Positions 42,452-51,836 of a stretch of 64,000 bases of DNA are shown in pieces. Each line of letters begins with the position of its first letter. Position 1 is the stretch's first letter. The DNA comes from Amia ocellicauda (taxonomy: Eukaryota; Chordata; Actinopteri; Amiiformes; Amiidae). Made by a program: the position numbers and the translations under genes. Under the pieces are notes generated by a model that did no database searches, was not told the origin of the DNA, and saw nothing but the letters and a program-made list of their open reading frames with translations. The DNA lies in NCBI RefSeq assembly GCF_036373705.1, contig NC_089855.1, positions 49,742,318 through 49,806,317 on the forward strand, written 5' to 3'.

Positions 42452-43249
42452 ATGCCCGCTGGTGTGATGGGGTCATTACTTTCGATACTCAAGATGGAAT
42501 CAGGAGGCTTCTACGTGACTCTACCCAGTAACGCCTCTCTCGATATATACCCTAAAAATGAAATATCCAGTTACACGGTACAATTTGGAAAATCTATAGA
42601 TCTAAGGGGGTCGTGGAAAGTGGGGTTGGCGGAAATACAGTATCCTTACACTTGGGCTGTTTTACAAGATAAGGATGCCACCTTCGCCATTTTTGACGAT
42701 GTTAAAAAGAGTCAATGGACATTCACGATGCAAGGAGGTTATTATGACAATGTGGATACAATATTAGATGAGATGCATAAACAGTTCTCAGAAGGCACCC
42801 CCAACATCAAGCTATATTACAACCCTATTAAAAACAGAGTGTACAAGGTGTCAAAACCTGGTATTAGCATTCAAACCAAAGGACAACTGGGGCGTATATT
42901 AGGGTTCTATTCTGACACAGAGAGCAGGTTCTCAGAAGTGGTGGCACCCTTCCCGGCTGACATCAGTGGCGGCTTTTACACTCTTTATGTGTATACGGAT
43001 ATCATAACACACCAGAGGGTCGGGGATAGCTATGTCCCCCTTTTGAGAAATGTACTTATTAAAGGTAAAAGCAATGACATGGTCACAATTACTTATGACA
43101 AGCCACACTACGTACCAGTCTCAAAGACCCACTTTGACAACATCACGATCGAAGTAAAATCGGATCAGAATATCAACGTACCCTTCCGCTTCGGTAAAGT
43201 TATTGTCAAACTACATTTTCGACCCCTGAAACAGTGTGTACATTATTAA
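42452..43249 (+). CDS. Penton-like minor capsid protein
   Basis: Single jelly-roll minor capsid protein of the Polinton/adintovirus type, predicted to sit at the fivefold vertices. The start is taken at the ATG at 42452 (MPAGVMG), 4 bp after the integrase stop; a second ATG (MESGGF, 42494) is also possible. Features typical of the family: an early FYVTLPSNAS segment followed by YTVQFGKSIDLRGSWKVGLAEIQYP (split over the first two strands), then DNVDTILDEM and IQTKGQLGRILGF in the middle. It ends two bases before the next gene. The frame is open throughout in this copy. Confidence 0.8.
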   Translation: MPAGVMGSLLSILKMESGGFYVTLPSNASLDIYPKNEISSYTVQFGKSIDLRGSWKVGLAEIQYPYTWAVLQDKDATFAIFDDVKKSQWTFTMQGGYYDNVDTILDEMHKQFSEGTPNIKLYYNPIKNRVYKVSKPGISIQTKGQLGRILGFYSDTESRFSEVVAPFPADISGGFYTLYVYTDIITHQRVGDSYVPLLRNVLIKGKSNDMVTITYDKPHYVPVSKTHFDNITIEVKSDQNINVPFRFGKVIVKLHFRPLKQCVHY

Positions 43250-43250
43250 A

Positions 43251-43739
43251 ATGGCTACCTCGAGGGGTTATGTAGATCCTAGCGCCTATGTGGATTATTA
43301 CAAGATGCAAGCCGTGAACGGCTTGCCCGGTTTTGTAGGAGCCCCCACAATGTATGGAGCCGGTCTAGGAGGACTCTTTCGTGGTCTCTTTAGAATGGCC
43401 GTACCCCTGCTTAAGAGAGGCTCTGCTATAGCCAGACCCCACTTGAAATCAGCGGCTAAAAATATTGTTAGTGACGTGTTCACCAATGTTATGAACCGGG
43501 CAGCTAGCCATGAGCAGCAGGAGGGTTCGGGTCTCATGGTAATGGCGAGGAGGGGGGGTAAAAGAAGAAACAGTATGTGTCCACCAGGGCGACGAAGATC
43601 CGTGGCTAACAAAAAACGAAGAAGCTCTCATTCTCCAACATATCGTGGAAACACTCGGAGAAGGAAGCAGCACAAGAAAAAACCTGCAAAAAGAAAGTCT
43701 CAAAGAAAGACAAATAGAGCCTCAGGATACATCTTTTAA
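43251..43739 (+). CDS. Basic core/pX-pVI-like virion protein
   Basis: 163 residues from the ATG at 43251. The N-terminal half has a glycine-rich amphipathic segment (GLGGLFRGLFRMAVPLLKRG, about residues 37-56), a pattern shared with adenovirus pX/pVI-like proteins of Polintons and linked there to membrane lysis or core binding. The C-terminal half is extremely Arg/Lys-rich (RRGGKRR, KKRR, RRRKQHKKK), which suits DNA condensation or protease-processed peptides. It lies between the penton and hexon-like genes, as in related elements. No counterpart is annotated in P2. Confidence 0.72.
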   Translation: MATSRGYVDPSAYVDYYKMQAVNGLPGFVGAPTMYGAGLGGLFRGLFRMAVPLLKRGSAIARPHLKSAAKNIVSDVFTNVMNRAASHEQQEGSGLMVMARRGGKRRNSMCPPGRRRSVANKKRRSSHSPTYRGNTRRRKQHKKKPAKRKSQRKTNRASGYIF

Positions 43740-43741
43740 AA

Positions 43742-45049
43742 ATGTCTTTTGTCCACAGTCTATCGGAAGAATGCGTCAAATCAGAACTGGATCTGTTTAC
43801 AGTTCCATACACTCAAACGAGTATAGATAAGAGCATATATGTAGAGATACCCCCTCTTTCCGCAATTTCAGATACGGCCCCTCTGGAGTTTTTTATTGCT
43901 GGCAATGGCGAGGATTATATTGATTTGAATAACACATTTATTTTAATGAACTGTAAAGTGACTGATGAGGATGGCGATGCAATCGAGAAGACGGCCAACG
44001 CTGGGGTCATCAATTACCCGGTGGCCACCATGTTTTCACAGGTGGATGTGACCCTGGGAGATCGGCTCATTAGTCAAAGCAGCAATACTTACCCCTATAG
44101 GGCCATGATGGAGTGTATCCTTAATTATAGTGAGGAGACCCTAAGCAAACAGTTCAGCCCCGGCCTTTTCTTCAAAGACACCCCGGAAGCTATGGACGAC
44201 CAGGATCCAGAGGGACTCAATAAGGGTTTGCAAAAAAGAACGGCCTTTTCAACAGAAGGGAGGACCTTTGAGCTAATGGGACATATTCATGCAGACATAT
44301 TTTTCCAAGAAAAACTCATGCTCAACGGGGTAGACATTAAAATTAAAATGATCCGTAGTAAAAGTGCTTTTTGTCTGATGACCCCTGATACTGAAAAATA
44401 TAAACTGACCATATTATCGGCCTCGCTGTTTGTGAAAAAAGTATCCGTCTCCCCGGCGGTTAAACTAGGACATGCGCAGGCTTTAATGACGGCAAACGCC
44501 AAGTACCCGATCGAAAGAGTCTATATGAAAGTCCACAGTATCCCCGCAGGGACACGGGTGATGAACCAGGAAAATCTGTTTCTAGGCCAGCTCCCAAAAC
44601 AGGTTATTATAGGTCTCGTGGATAATGATGCATTTACCGGGGTTTACAACAAGAACCCCTTTAACTTTAAACATTATAACGCGGAATTTATAGCACTGTA
44701 CGTCGATGGTGTGCAGGTTCCATCCAGACCTTTTCAACCTGACTTTGAAAACGGCAACGCGGTTCGTGAATATTACAGTCTAGTACTGGCTACGGGTCGC
44801 CATCTCAAGGATCAACCTCTGCTGATCGATCGCCGGGAATACTGCAGCGGTTACACCCTGTACGGTTTCAACCTGACCCCTGACGAAGAGTGTGGACAAC
44901 ATTTTTCACTGATGAAGACGGGCAATATGCGTTTGGAGATGCGTTTCAAGCAGCCTCTACCACGCACTGTAAATATGGTCGTGTATGCTGTGTTTGACAA
45001 CATTATTGAGGTGAATCAGAGGAGAAACGTTCTGTATGATTATTATTAA
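43742..45049 (+). CDS. Major capsid protein (double jelly-roll, hexon-like)
   Basis: 435 residues, the usual length for Polinton/adintovirus major capsid proteins. It starts MSFVHSLSEECVKSELDLF, matching the typical N-terminal region; an early VDVTLGDRLISQS segment and a central PIERVYMKVHSIPAG / LPKQVIIGLVDNDAFTG segment mark the first and second jelly rolls, and FNLTPDEECGQHFSL lies near the C-terminus. The order is penton, core protein, then this gene, all on one strand behind a common TATA box, so late co-expression is likely. The frame is open throughout in this copy. Confidence 0.88.
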   Translation: MSFVHSLSEECVKSELDLFTVPYTQTSIDKSIYVEIPPLSAISDTAPLEFFIAGNGEDYIDLNNTFILMNCKVTDEDGDAIEKTANAGVINYPVATMFSQVDVTLGDRLISQSSNTYPYRAMMECILNYSEETLSKQFSPGLFFKDTPEAMDDQDPEGLNKGLQKRTAFSTEGRTFELMGHIHADIFFQEKLMLNGVDIKIKMIRSKSAFCLMTPDTEKYKLTILSASLFVKKVSVSPAVKLGHAQALMTANAKYPIERVYMKVHSIPAGTRVMNQENLFLGQLPKQVIIGLVDNDAFTGVYNKNPFNFKHYNAEFIALYVDGVQVPSRPFQPDFENGNAVREYYSLVLATGRHLKDQPLLIDRREYCSGYTLYGFNLTPDEECGQHFSLMKTGNMRLEMRFKQPLPRTVNMVVYAVFDNIIEVNQRRNVLYDYY

Positions 45050-45050
45050 A

Positions 45051-45608
45051 ATGAACACCAGAGAGCTCAACCACATCATGAATGCCCTGGACGGCTCACG
45101 GAAAGTGTTTCAAGGAGTCTACGCCTGCGACCAGCTGCCTAAATTTAAGATCAAGAATTTACCTGCAATGTACATAATCAACACACACCCTAAAAATATG
45201 CCCGGAGAACATTGGCTGGCTATTTATCTAAGGGAGGACCGCCGTGGGGAATTTTTTGATTCCTATGGAAACCCCCCGGATTTCAGACCTTTCCCTCGGA
45301 AGATCAATAACTTTCTGCTCAACAACTGTCAAGAAACCATTTACAGCGGTCGTCAAGTACAAAGTCTTCAGACCTTCACTTGTGGTCAACACTGTGTGTT
45401 TTTCTTATATCATAGATCTAAAGGAAGGTCATACCCCGATATTATGTCCTTGTACAGTGAGGATTTAGGCCAAAATGATAAAAAAGTGGCAGAGTTTGTC
45501 AGGACACTGTGGACCCCCCCTTATAACACAATTACTTACGACCCTAGCCAGCCATGTATACAGATGGGGTGTTCTTGTGAGGATTTTAAAAGATGTCATG
45601 CGTGTTAA
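45051..45608 (+). CDS. Adenain-type cysteine protease
   Basis: About 185 residues from the ATG at 45051, one base after the capsid gene stop. Adenovirus maturation protease family (C5 type). Family signature regions are the His box GEHWLAIYL, the acidic EFFDSYGNPPDF and the Cys box FTCGQHCVFFLY. It would cleave capsid and core precursors in the particle. Length and motif order agree with family members. The C-terminus is Cys-rich (CSCEDFKRCHAC). Confidence 0.85.
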   Translation: MNTRELNHIMNALDGSRKVFQGVYACDQLPKFKIKNLPAMYIINTHPKNMPGEHWLAIYLREDRRGEFFDSYGNPPDFRPFPRKINNFLLNNCQETIYSGRQVQSLQTFTCGQHCVFFLYHRSKGRSYPDIMSLYSEDLGQNDKKVAEFVRTLWTPPYNTITYDPSQPCIQMGCSCEDFKRCHAC

Positions 45609-45652
45609 AGTGAAAAAATAATGAAAACAGCCTTTGAATCATTAGTTTTGTT

Positions 45653-45702
45653 TTTATTCAACACAAATCTTATACAAAGCAGGGTTATGTTATAAATAAA
45701 TG
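45653..45702. terminator. Convergent poly(A) signals, P3 centre
   Basis: The same facing AATAAA pair as at 16744-16791, between the plus-strand late genes and the minus-strand block. Confidence 0.55.
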
Positions 45703-45786
45703 TACAACATTTGAAAATAAAAATAAAAAATAAAAAAATTGTTTGTCGGTTCCTTATTTACAGGGGAGACAAATAAAAACATGAGA

Positions 45787-46530
45787 TTAATAAGCTTCCC
45801 AACGATGGATAGATCCTGAGGAGGGTTGCTCAACACGGTCAGAGTAATGAGATATCGGCGTCAGATCAGTCACCACCTCTTTACACAGACGGATTTTTTG
45901 TCGCGTTTCCTGGTTAGGGACTGTTGATTGGGGCATGTTCAGACAGGCCATCGCCTGTAGGAAAGCATTCCAGCCTACAGGTCGGCGACTATCGGGTACC
46001 TTATTAGTGCTAGTGACACTCTTCAACAAATCAAACATGTGTGAACCTTTGATCAGTTGTCCTTTAAAAACAAATTCACCCTGTTCATTCCAAGTCGTTA
46101 CCCGCGGTTTCTGAACCATTTTGTGCAGAATATATTCTGCATGTCTTTTGCTTCTGGCCGGCATGTTTCTCAAAACATCCGTTACAACATCTCCCTCTGA
46201 ACTCTCAACAGGTTCGGGCACCGCAACATCTTTATCAACCGTACCCCCCGCATCAGTCCCAGAACCATTTTCTTGAGAGGCCATGGTTAAAGTTAAAATG
46301 TTTTGATCTTTTTCACCCTGTCTAACCAGACGGAGGTAGCGCTGTAACGTGTTGCTATACATCTGGGCTTTGGAATACTGATTTAAATCGGCCCTGGCCA
46401 GTATAGCTTTCATTTCAGAGTCCAGGTTGTTTTCGGCCGTTTGTCTAATGGGCTCTGGCCCGACAACATTTTTTCTCAGTTTCTCAAGCTGCTCCTGAGG
46501 GATCAAAAACATTTTCTGAGCATATTCCAT
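45787..46530 (-). CDS. Conserved 247-residue Polinton protein
   Basis: Begins MEYAQKMFLIPQEQLEKL, a start I associate with a widespread Polinton protein of unknown function. The middle (residues 85-125) is low-complexity, acidic and glycine-rich. The C-terminal half (residues 130-215) looks like a compact helical domain (MPARSKRHAEYILHKM, DLLKSV, VGWNAFLQAM). It is the last gene of the ATPase-side block, 2 bp after the 111-residue gene. A virion or DNA-handling role is a guess from position. Confidence 0.7.
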   Translation of the reverse strand: MEYAQKMFLIPQEQLEKLRKNVVGPEPIRQTAENNLDSEMKAILARADLNQYSKAQMYSNTLQRYLRLVRQGEKDQNILTLTMASQENGSGTDAGGTVDKDVAVPEPVESSEGDVVTDVLRNMPARSKRHAEYILHKMVQKPRVTTWNEQGEFVFKGQLIKGSHMFDLLKSVTSTNKVPDSRRPVGWNAFLQAMACLNMPQSTVPNQETRQKIRLCKEVVTDLTPISHYSDRVEQPSSGSIHRWEAY

Positions 46531-46532
46531 TA

Positions 46533-46868
46533 TTAACCCACTCTGGAAGCTAGAAGACTGGTTAGGAAAGGCACGGCTATGCTCAACAGCGGTCCTATAA
46601 AACCTCCGGTTTGATTAATCTTCTTTCTTTTTCTTTTAATAGAATACTTCTTATTAGCGATGATCTTGATAACCGCTTTTTGTTTTTTGAGTTTAGAATG
46701 TTGAGAAGGGGTTAGGGGTATATTACCGCGTAAGATGTTAAAAGCTATTTCACACAGGGTCTCGATCAAATCCGAGGGGGCCCCTGCCAGCACAGCTTTC
46801 CTATGGTGCGGGCTCCCCTCAAATAACATTTGCAAAAGCGGCAGATTTCTTTTAATCCGAACAGACAT
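46533..46868 (-). CDS. 111-residue basic protein with hydrophobic C-terminal tail
   Basis: Small Polinton protein widespread in animal elements. It has a helical N-terminal part with NIPLTPSQHSKLKKQK in the centre, a strongly basic stretch (KRKRKK) and a hydrophobic tail after GGFIGPLLSIAVPFL (about residues 91-105). The tail resembles the membrane-active end of pX/pVI-type minor virion proteins. Packed between the ATPase (6 bp upstream) and the 247-residue gene. Confidence 0.7.
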   Translation of the reverse strand: MSVRIKRNLPLLQMLFEGSPHHRKAVLAGAPSDLIETLCEIAFNILRGNIPLTPSQHSKLKKQKAVIKIIANKKYSIKRKRKKINQTGGFIGPLLSIAVPFLTSLLASRVG

Positions 46869-46874
46869 TCTTAT

Positions 46875-47546
46875 TTATTTCCTTTTCTTTAGCACATACA
46901 CTGCCGGCCAATCGGGCGGGCACAAACCTGTTCTGAGGCGAAAGTCTTCTGGGGTTTGTGCTTTTAAGTCCACAATCAAGTACCCGTAGGGTTTTTTGGT
47001 GGCATCCTCAAATGCCTCCAAAAAGAATTTGGTCTGGTTAGGGTACATTTGACGAGCCAAGACGGTGACCTGTAGTTTATCTCTGGGGTTTTTAAAAAGA
47101 ATTATATAATTGGCATTTAAATTAATAGTGCGGCTTTTTTTACCTTGAAAAAATAGATTTTGAACTAAATAAATAATACTTAAATTCCTATGATGAGTGT
47201 ACTTTGTGAAAGCTTTTTCCACTTCACTGTTGTCACCGGCCTGCTCCATCAGGTCATCAAGGATCACTAGATTAGTTTGTCCGGGCGGGAACAGGTCATC
47301 GTCACACAACGAGGCGGGGAGACCTTGCACAAATTTCAGATTATTTTTTTTTGATGCCAAATCATCGTAGAGAGGTTGCCAGCAAGAGTAACACCACACT
47401 ATGTTGTCAAGAGCTTGGGACACGGTTGCGTCCACATCTTCTATGATGTTCTTTATAAGATAGCTCTTACCCGAATTGGAGGGACCGGCTATAATACAGG
47501 AGAAAGGGTGTTGAAGTCTGTTATCAAAACCACTGCTAATATCCAT
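46875..47546 (-). CDS. FtsK/HerA-type packaging ATPase
   Basis: 223 residues. P-loop Walker A GPSNSGKS at about residues 21-28, Walker B NLVILDDLME at about 92-101, then a sensor-like IYLVQNLFFQGKKSRTINLNA (split by a turn), as in A32/FtsK-like genome-packaging ATPases of Polintons and adintoviruses. It would pump the genome into the capsid. The gene overlaps the polymerase end by 11 bp, and the block of minus-strand genes is tightly packed. Confidence 0.9.
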   Translation of the reverse strand: MDISSGFDNRLQHPFSCIIAGPSNSGKSYLIKNIIEDVDATVSQALDNIVWCYSCWQPLYDDLASKKNNLKFVQGLPASLCDDDLFPPGQTNLVILDDLMEQAGDNSEVEKAFTKYTHHRNLSIIYLVQNLFFQGKKSRTINLNANYIILFKNPRDKLQVTVLARQMYPNQTKFFLEAFEDATKKPYGYLIVDLKAQTPEDFRLRTGLCPPDWPAVYVLKKRK

Positions 47547-50500
47547 AAGGCAGAGTGGTATAATCAGTCTTCAACACTCTTTTATTGTACACCACCCTGA
47601 ACCGTTTGTTTAGTGATCTATTTTCCAATGTGTACCCCTTTTTATTGTGATAGATCTGATTTCCGGCTGTAATAATCTCGCGAGGAGGCGCGTCTTTCTC
47701 GGTTACAAAACTTTGTACCAGGGTCGTCAGAGACTTGATGTTAATGAGCTTGTTGTTACAATGGTTCAGAGTGAAACCCTTAACTTTCATACAGGTCTTA
47801 CCCGCAGCCGTTCTGTATGCGTAAGTCTTAGGACCCCCTGAAACAAACTCCACTATGTGGTCCTGAGGATCTAGCTCGCTCGTTAACTCCCCAAGGTAGT
47901 CCCCGAGGGGAGGGACCCAATCCCCTGGCCTGGTGACAAAGATTACAGAGTCAGTATCATGATAGAGCGTGCGTTCCTGCAGCTGATCCATTAAGTTGTA
48001 CAGTTCAAGCCGGGCGTAAGCCGTGGTAAAAACCGCTATGAAAACATTAACGTTTCCCTGTTTGGTGGGGAAATCTTTAGGGGCCCTCCACTGGACCTGT
48101 GCCACGTGGTCATTTAAGAATTGAAAGTGTGATACTGCATGTTGTTTGGAAAAGATAAATTCTATAAACTGTTCAGGGGTTTTAATCAAGGTTGTGTTTA
48201 GACGGTTATTTCTTTCCCCAAACTTACCCCACAGACTGTTTAAAATCAGTTTGGACATTTGTCTCTTGGCGGGGTTTACAGTTATGTTCCCCGGCTCTAG
48301 ACGGATCCCTTCCTTTTCAAAATATTGCTGAACGTACCGCTCTTTGGCAGCGGAGTCAACACACCATGAGGGATAGCCCGATGCCTCCTGTTTCCCTTTC
48401 AGATGGGTCATAATGTACTCAGCAAAAAGAGTATCAGATTTTTCAGAAAAATGCCAAACCTCATACACCTTACCGACTCTGTAACCTTTCTCCACCGCCT
48501 TGTCAAGCTCAATGCTACACCAGACACCCGTCAGCGCTCTCTCGTCATCACTGTGCAGACAAGAGGTATTTTGATTTTCAGTTTCCACACACGTTCTACA
48601 CAGAGGGAACATCAATTTTCCCGAACACCTGTAAGGCAACACGGGTAGGAACAGCTCACGAGGAGGGTACATGGTGACTTTGATCAAACCAAAGTACTGT
48701 CCGATTTCGAGAAAGTCACGATAAACAATGGTTGGATGCCCCACCGGGTACATTTTGGTCTTGTTGACATAAGGGTACAGACTGGTGAAATCATAGTAAT
48801 CTACTCTCTCACCCTCCTTTACCTCATAATGTAAACAGAGGGCGTTGGTACGACCCCCAAATAACGCATCCCTGGGCTCTAGACGTTCAGGAAAGTCCAA
48901 GGTTTCCATAAACCGTTGTACCCCCACATCCTGTTGCTTCAGGGTCGTCCACGCGTGTTCCCAAATCACCAGTACATTCAAACCATAGGTGTTATTTAAA
49001 GTTTCAATTCGTTCCTGGAAATCATAGTACATATCACCGCAGAGTTTTTGTGTTACGGGGTTAAAGGTGTTTGGGTCGAAGCACTGAGGACAGCCATGGT
49101 AAATACAACCAGCAAACTCATAAGCGGTACGCCGCCCGGACACGTCGCTAAAACCGTCTAAGTAGTAAGGACCCATTTTGACTTCCCCTTGATTTAAAGC
49201 ATGTCTGATGAAGATGTTATCCCGGGCACTCAGATATTCCAGCCACTGTATGGAGACAGTCGAAAAGTTCTTTTGTCTAGCACGATAGTTGTCAGAAGTG
49301 GTGTCCGCTATAGTGTTTTTCTGCAAGAAATTGGATCGATACTTTTTCATGCAGAGAGACGCTATGGTCACACTTTGCAAAGGGTCGAGACCCGACGTGT
49401 TGATAACCTCGGTGCGGAAACGCAAACAGGCTTCTTTAAGGATCACCACATCATTTTTACAATAAGCGGCCATCTCTTCTTGGAAATCAAAAACACCCCC
49501 CTTAACCGTATTGTACCATTTAAAGAATTCCTCCCTCTCATGAGACATCATAGTATCAACCCCATAATAAGAGGCGGGCGGGTAGGACCCTCGATAATTT
49601 TGAGTGTCCTTAGTATTAAAAAAATGGCAGAACCAACCTTTCTTCTGAGCCTCAAAACCCAGAGCTTTAGGCAAAGCGCTCAATTTCATGGGGAGGAAAT
49701 TTAACGAGTCTATGTAACGTTGGTTGAAAGCCTCGTCGGTGAAACACATGATCTTGCTACCCTGAGCTATTATTTTTGGGGTCACCCCATTTTCCACCAG
49801 ATACTTCATCAATATGTAAGAATCATAACCCTTAGCATTGTGGGCAATAAATGTGTAATTGAGGTATTTTGGACCGCGATACCGCGTAAAGAAATCCCTG
49901 ACACAACTCTCACCGCTAGCTGACCACTCACAATCCAACATGTCAATACAGTGTATATAATTAGCAACATGGACCCCGTTTTCTTGCCGGCATTCAAAAT
50001 CAAAAAAGACATACCGGTTGTGCGGCGGCTCCTTTTTAACCGGCTGAATAAAGCACTGGTGTTCAGACGCCGGGGTTAAATCCGCATTACAGATCCTACA
50101 TCTCGGTTCCAGACATTTGTGTGGTTTAACCTCATGAAAACGGTACTGGAGGCAACACTGCGGGCAATATTTAGTTTGATCACAATAACTCCGTTTTTTA
50201 ACCCCCTCAGCAGCGGCCCTCTGCACCTTATGTTCGGAAAAACAGAACGCGGAGAGACAAATCCTTAAGCAATCTTTACATCGGATGGTAGGGGCCAAAC
50301 CCTTACGACATTGCGGATTGAAACAGACGTTACAGTAACCGTCACAGCGGTGCTTAAGCTTATCATTGAAGGCCTTATAACACCAATGACAAACATACGA
50401 ACAACCCAAAAAAGCCGTCAAACTCTTTATTCCAAAGTAATGACTATCACTTAGGAAGAGAAACAGTGTCTGTGTATGGGTTTCAGGATGTGTCTGAAAT

Positions 50501-51573
50501 TTCACAAATACTTCCTTTACCTCACAACGGTACCACACAACAATTTTTAAAGACAACAACTCCTCAAACATGGCAATGTCTGAAAAGGCAACCATCTGTT
50601 GAGAGTTTAAGCCGGCCCTCTGATGAAGCATTAAAGCCTCTTGCATAGCTTGGGGTTCAGGCATGTCGGGGGTGAGTAGTTTTATTAAACTGTAAGCAAA
50701 ACAGAGCTTATTGTCCCCATTGGAACTCACCACTAATTGCCTGAGCTTGTTCCTAATTATGTCGTTCTTCAAGCATTTCGACAGTCTTCTAAGCGCCCCA
50801 CCCTCAGGGTTAGGAACCACATTCATTACCAGAGACAGACTTTCATCAGCTAAGATGGATGCGTTACTTTGCAATAACGCTTCGATTTTAGCCAGAAATT
50901 CATCAACATCTAAATTATCTCCACTCAGCATTACAGATAGGTTGCTAAACAAATCATCCCCTCTGAGTTCTAACTGTACAACATCTCGAGGTCTGACCCT
51001 TTCAGCAACCTGTTCAAGCATGTTTTGCAAGGCCTCGTGTATGTTGACAAATATTTCTGCATAATTGTCACAATTTAAAAGTTCTGCAAAATTAAAACGC
51101 TGAATCATTTCAAAATTGTTATAGGCCGGTCTATCTATAATCACGGGATCACTGGTACTTTTGGACACATCATCATTTTGAACAAAGCCTTCAACCCCTA
51201 CATTCTCACAGAGCATGTCATCCACAGCCTTATCAGTCTCAGAACCCTCCACATTCCGAACACCCCCACCGCTGACATCTACAAAACCCCCTTTTTGAGG
51301 AGGCTCATTTAAAGCCTGTAAAAGTCCTTCAAAGATATCCACCCGGTTAATGTCAAGACCCTCCTCTATAGTGACGGCTGCTTCTGCCGCCGTACTGTGT
51401 TCTAATTGTCTCAAATCATTTATAATAGGGGCAGAATTTGGTCGGGGTAGCGTCTCCAAAGCCTCCACCATTTCAAACAAATCGGGGTGAACTAGGGGTT
51501 GAACCTCTATAAGCGCTACCGTTGGGAGGTGGTTATTTAGATCATTGACCATCTGTAACAGGTCGGGGTTCAC
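47536..51573 (-). CDS. Protein-primed family B DNA polymerase
   Basis: 1345 codons. Residues 1-60 carry repeated short motifs (PDLLQMVNDL, PDLFEMVEAL). Residues about 290-395 hold a Polinton-typical module with DNKLCFAYS and SHYFGIKSL, a Cys and His spaced as in OTU-like domains (inference). Residues about 395-515 form a Cys/His-rich zinc-binding region. Exonuclease motifs are FDFEC (about 523), FIAHNAKGYD (about 578) and YCKNDVVIL (about 706). Polymerase motifs are DFTSLYP (about 930), KLILNSLWGKFG (about 1113) and YHDTDS (about 1207). The large insertions fit protein-primed viral PolB. The frame opens with GTG; codon 8 is the first ATG. Replicates the element by copying from its ends. Confidence 0.94.
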   Translation of the reverse strand: MNPDLLQMVNDLNNHLPTVALIEVQPLVHPDLFEMVEALETLPRPNSAPIINDLRQLEHSTAAEAAVTIEEGLDINRVDIFEGLLQALNEPPQKGGFVDVSGGGVRNVEGSETDKAVDDMLCENVGVEGFVQNDDVSKSTSDPVIIDRPAYNNFEMIQRFNFAELLNCDNYAEIFVNIHEALQNMLEQVAERVRPRDVVQLELRGDDLFSNLSVMLSGDNLDVDEFLAKIEALLQSNASILADESLSLVMNVVPNPEGGALRRLSKCLKNDIIRNKLRQLVVSSNGDNKLCFAYSLIKLLTPDMPEPQAMQEALMLHQRAGLNSQQMVAFSDIAMFEELLSLKIVVWYRCEVKEVFVKFQTHPETHTQTLFLFLSDSHYFGIKSLTAFLGCSYVCHWCYKAFNDKLKHRCDGYCNVCFNPQCRKGLAPTIRCKDCLRICLSAFCFSEHKVQRAAAEGVKKRSYCDQTKYCPQCCLQYRFHEVKPHKCLEPRCRICNADLTPASEHQCFIQPVKKEPPHNRYVFFDFECRQENGVHVANYIHCIDMLDCEWSASGESCVRDFFTRYRGPKYLNYTFIAHNAKGYDSYILMKYLVENGVTPKIIAQGSKIMCFTDEAFNQRYIDSLNFLPMKLSALPKALGFEAQKKGWFCHFFNTKDTQNYRGSYPPASYYGVDTMMSHEREEFFKWYNTVKGGVFDFQEEMAAYCKNDVVILKEACLRFRTEVINTSGLDPLQSVTIASLCMKKYRSNFLQKNTIADTTSDNYRARQKNFSTVSIQWLEYLSARDNIFIRHALNQGEVKMGPYYLDGFSDVSGRRTAYEFAGCIYHGCPQCFDPNTFNPVTQKLCGDMYYDFQERIETLNNTYGLNVLVIWEHAWTTLKQQDVGVQRFMETLDFPERLEPRDALFGGRTNALCLHYEVKEGERVDYYDFTSLYPYVNKTKMYPVGHPTIVYRDFLEIGQYFGLIKVTMYPPRELFLPVLPYRCSGKLMFPLCRTCVETENQNTSCLHSDDERALTGVWCSIELDKAVEKGYRVGKVYEVWHFSEKSDTLFAEYIMTHLKGKQEASGYPSWCVDSAAKERYVQQYFEKEGIRLEPGNITVNPAKRQMSKLILNSLWGKFGERNNRLNTTLIKTPEQFIEFIFSKQHAVSHFQFLNDHVAQVQWRAPKDFPTKQGNVNVFIAVFTTAYARLELYNLMDQLQERTLYHDTDSVIFVTRPGDWVPPLGDYLGELTSELDPQDHIVEFVSGGPKTYAYRTAAGKTCMKVKGFTLNHCNNKLINIKSLTTLVQSFVTEKDAPPREIITAGNQIYHNKKGYTLENRSLNKRFRVVYNKRVLKTDYTTLPYGY

Positions 51574-51773
51574 GGTAAGTCTGGTAATTCACATTCTATC
51601 GGTGGTGATTGGGGGTTATTTAAATCATTTATCATTTGTAATAGTTCCTGGTTCATTGGGACATCAGAGGAGTTCACAACAGGGCCGAGGGTGTTCTCTC
51701 GGGAAGGTCTTTTTGGGGCCCTAACTTGTTCATAATCCTTTAGTTTGTGAGTTCTTTTACCAAGTCCGGACAT
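51570..51773 (-). CDS. Small 67-residue ORF, P3
   Basis: The same GTGA overlap with the polymerase and the same LLQM motif as in P1 and P2. Confidence 0.5.
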   Translation of the reverse strand: MSGLGKRTHKLKDYEQVRAPKRPSRENTLGPVVNSSDVPMNQELLQMINDLNNPQSPPIECELPDLP

Positions 51774-51836
51774 TTTTTTTATTTTTTATTTTTCCAACAA
51801 CCCACAATAGTAAGGCGTTTTGTATCTATTAAAACA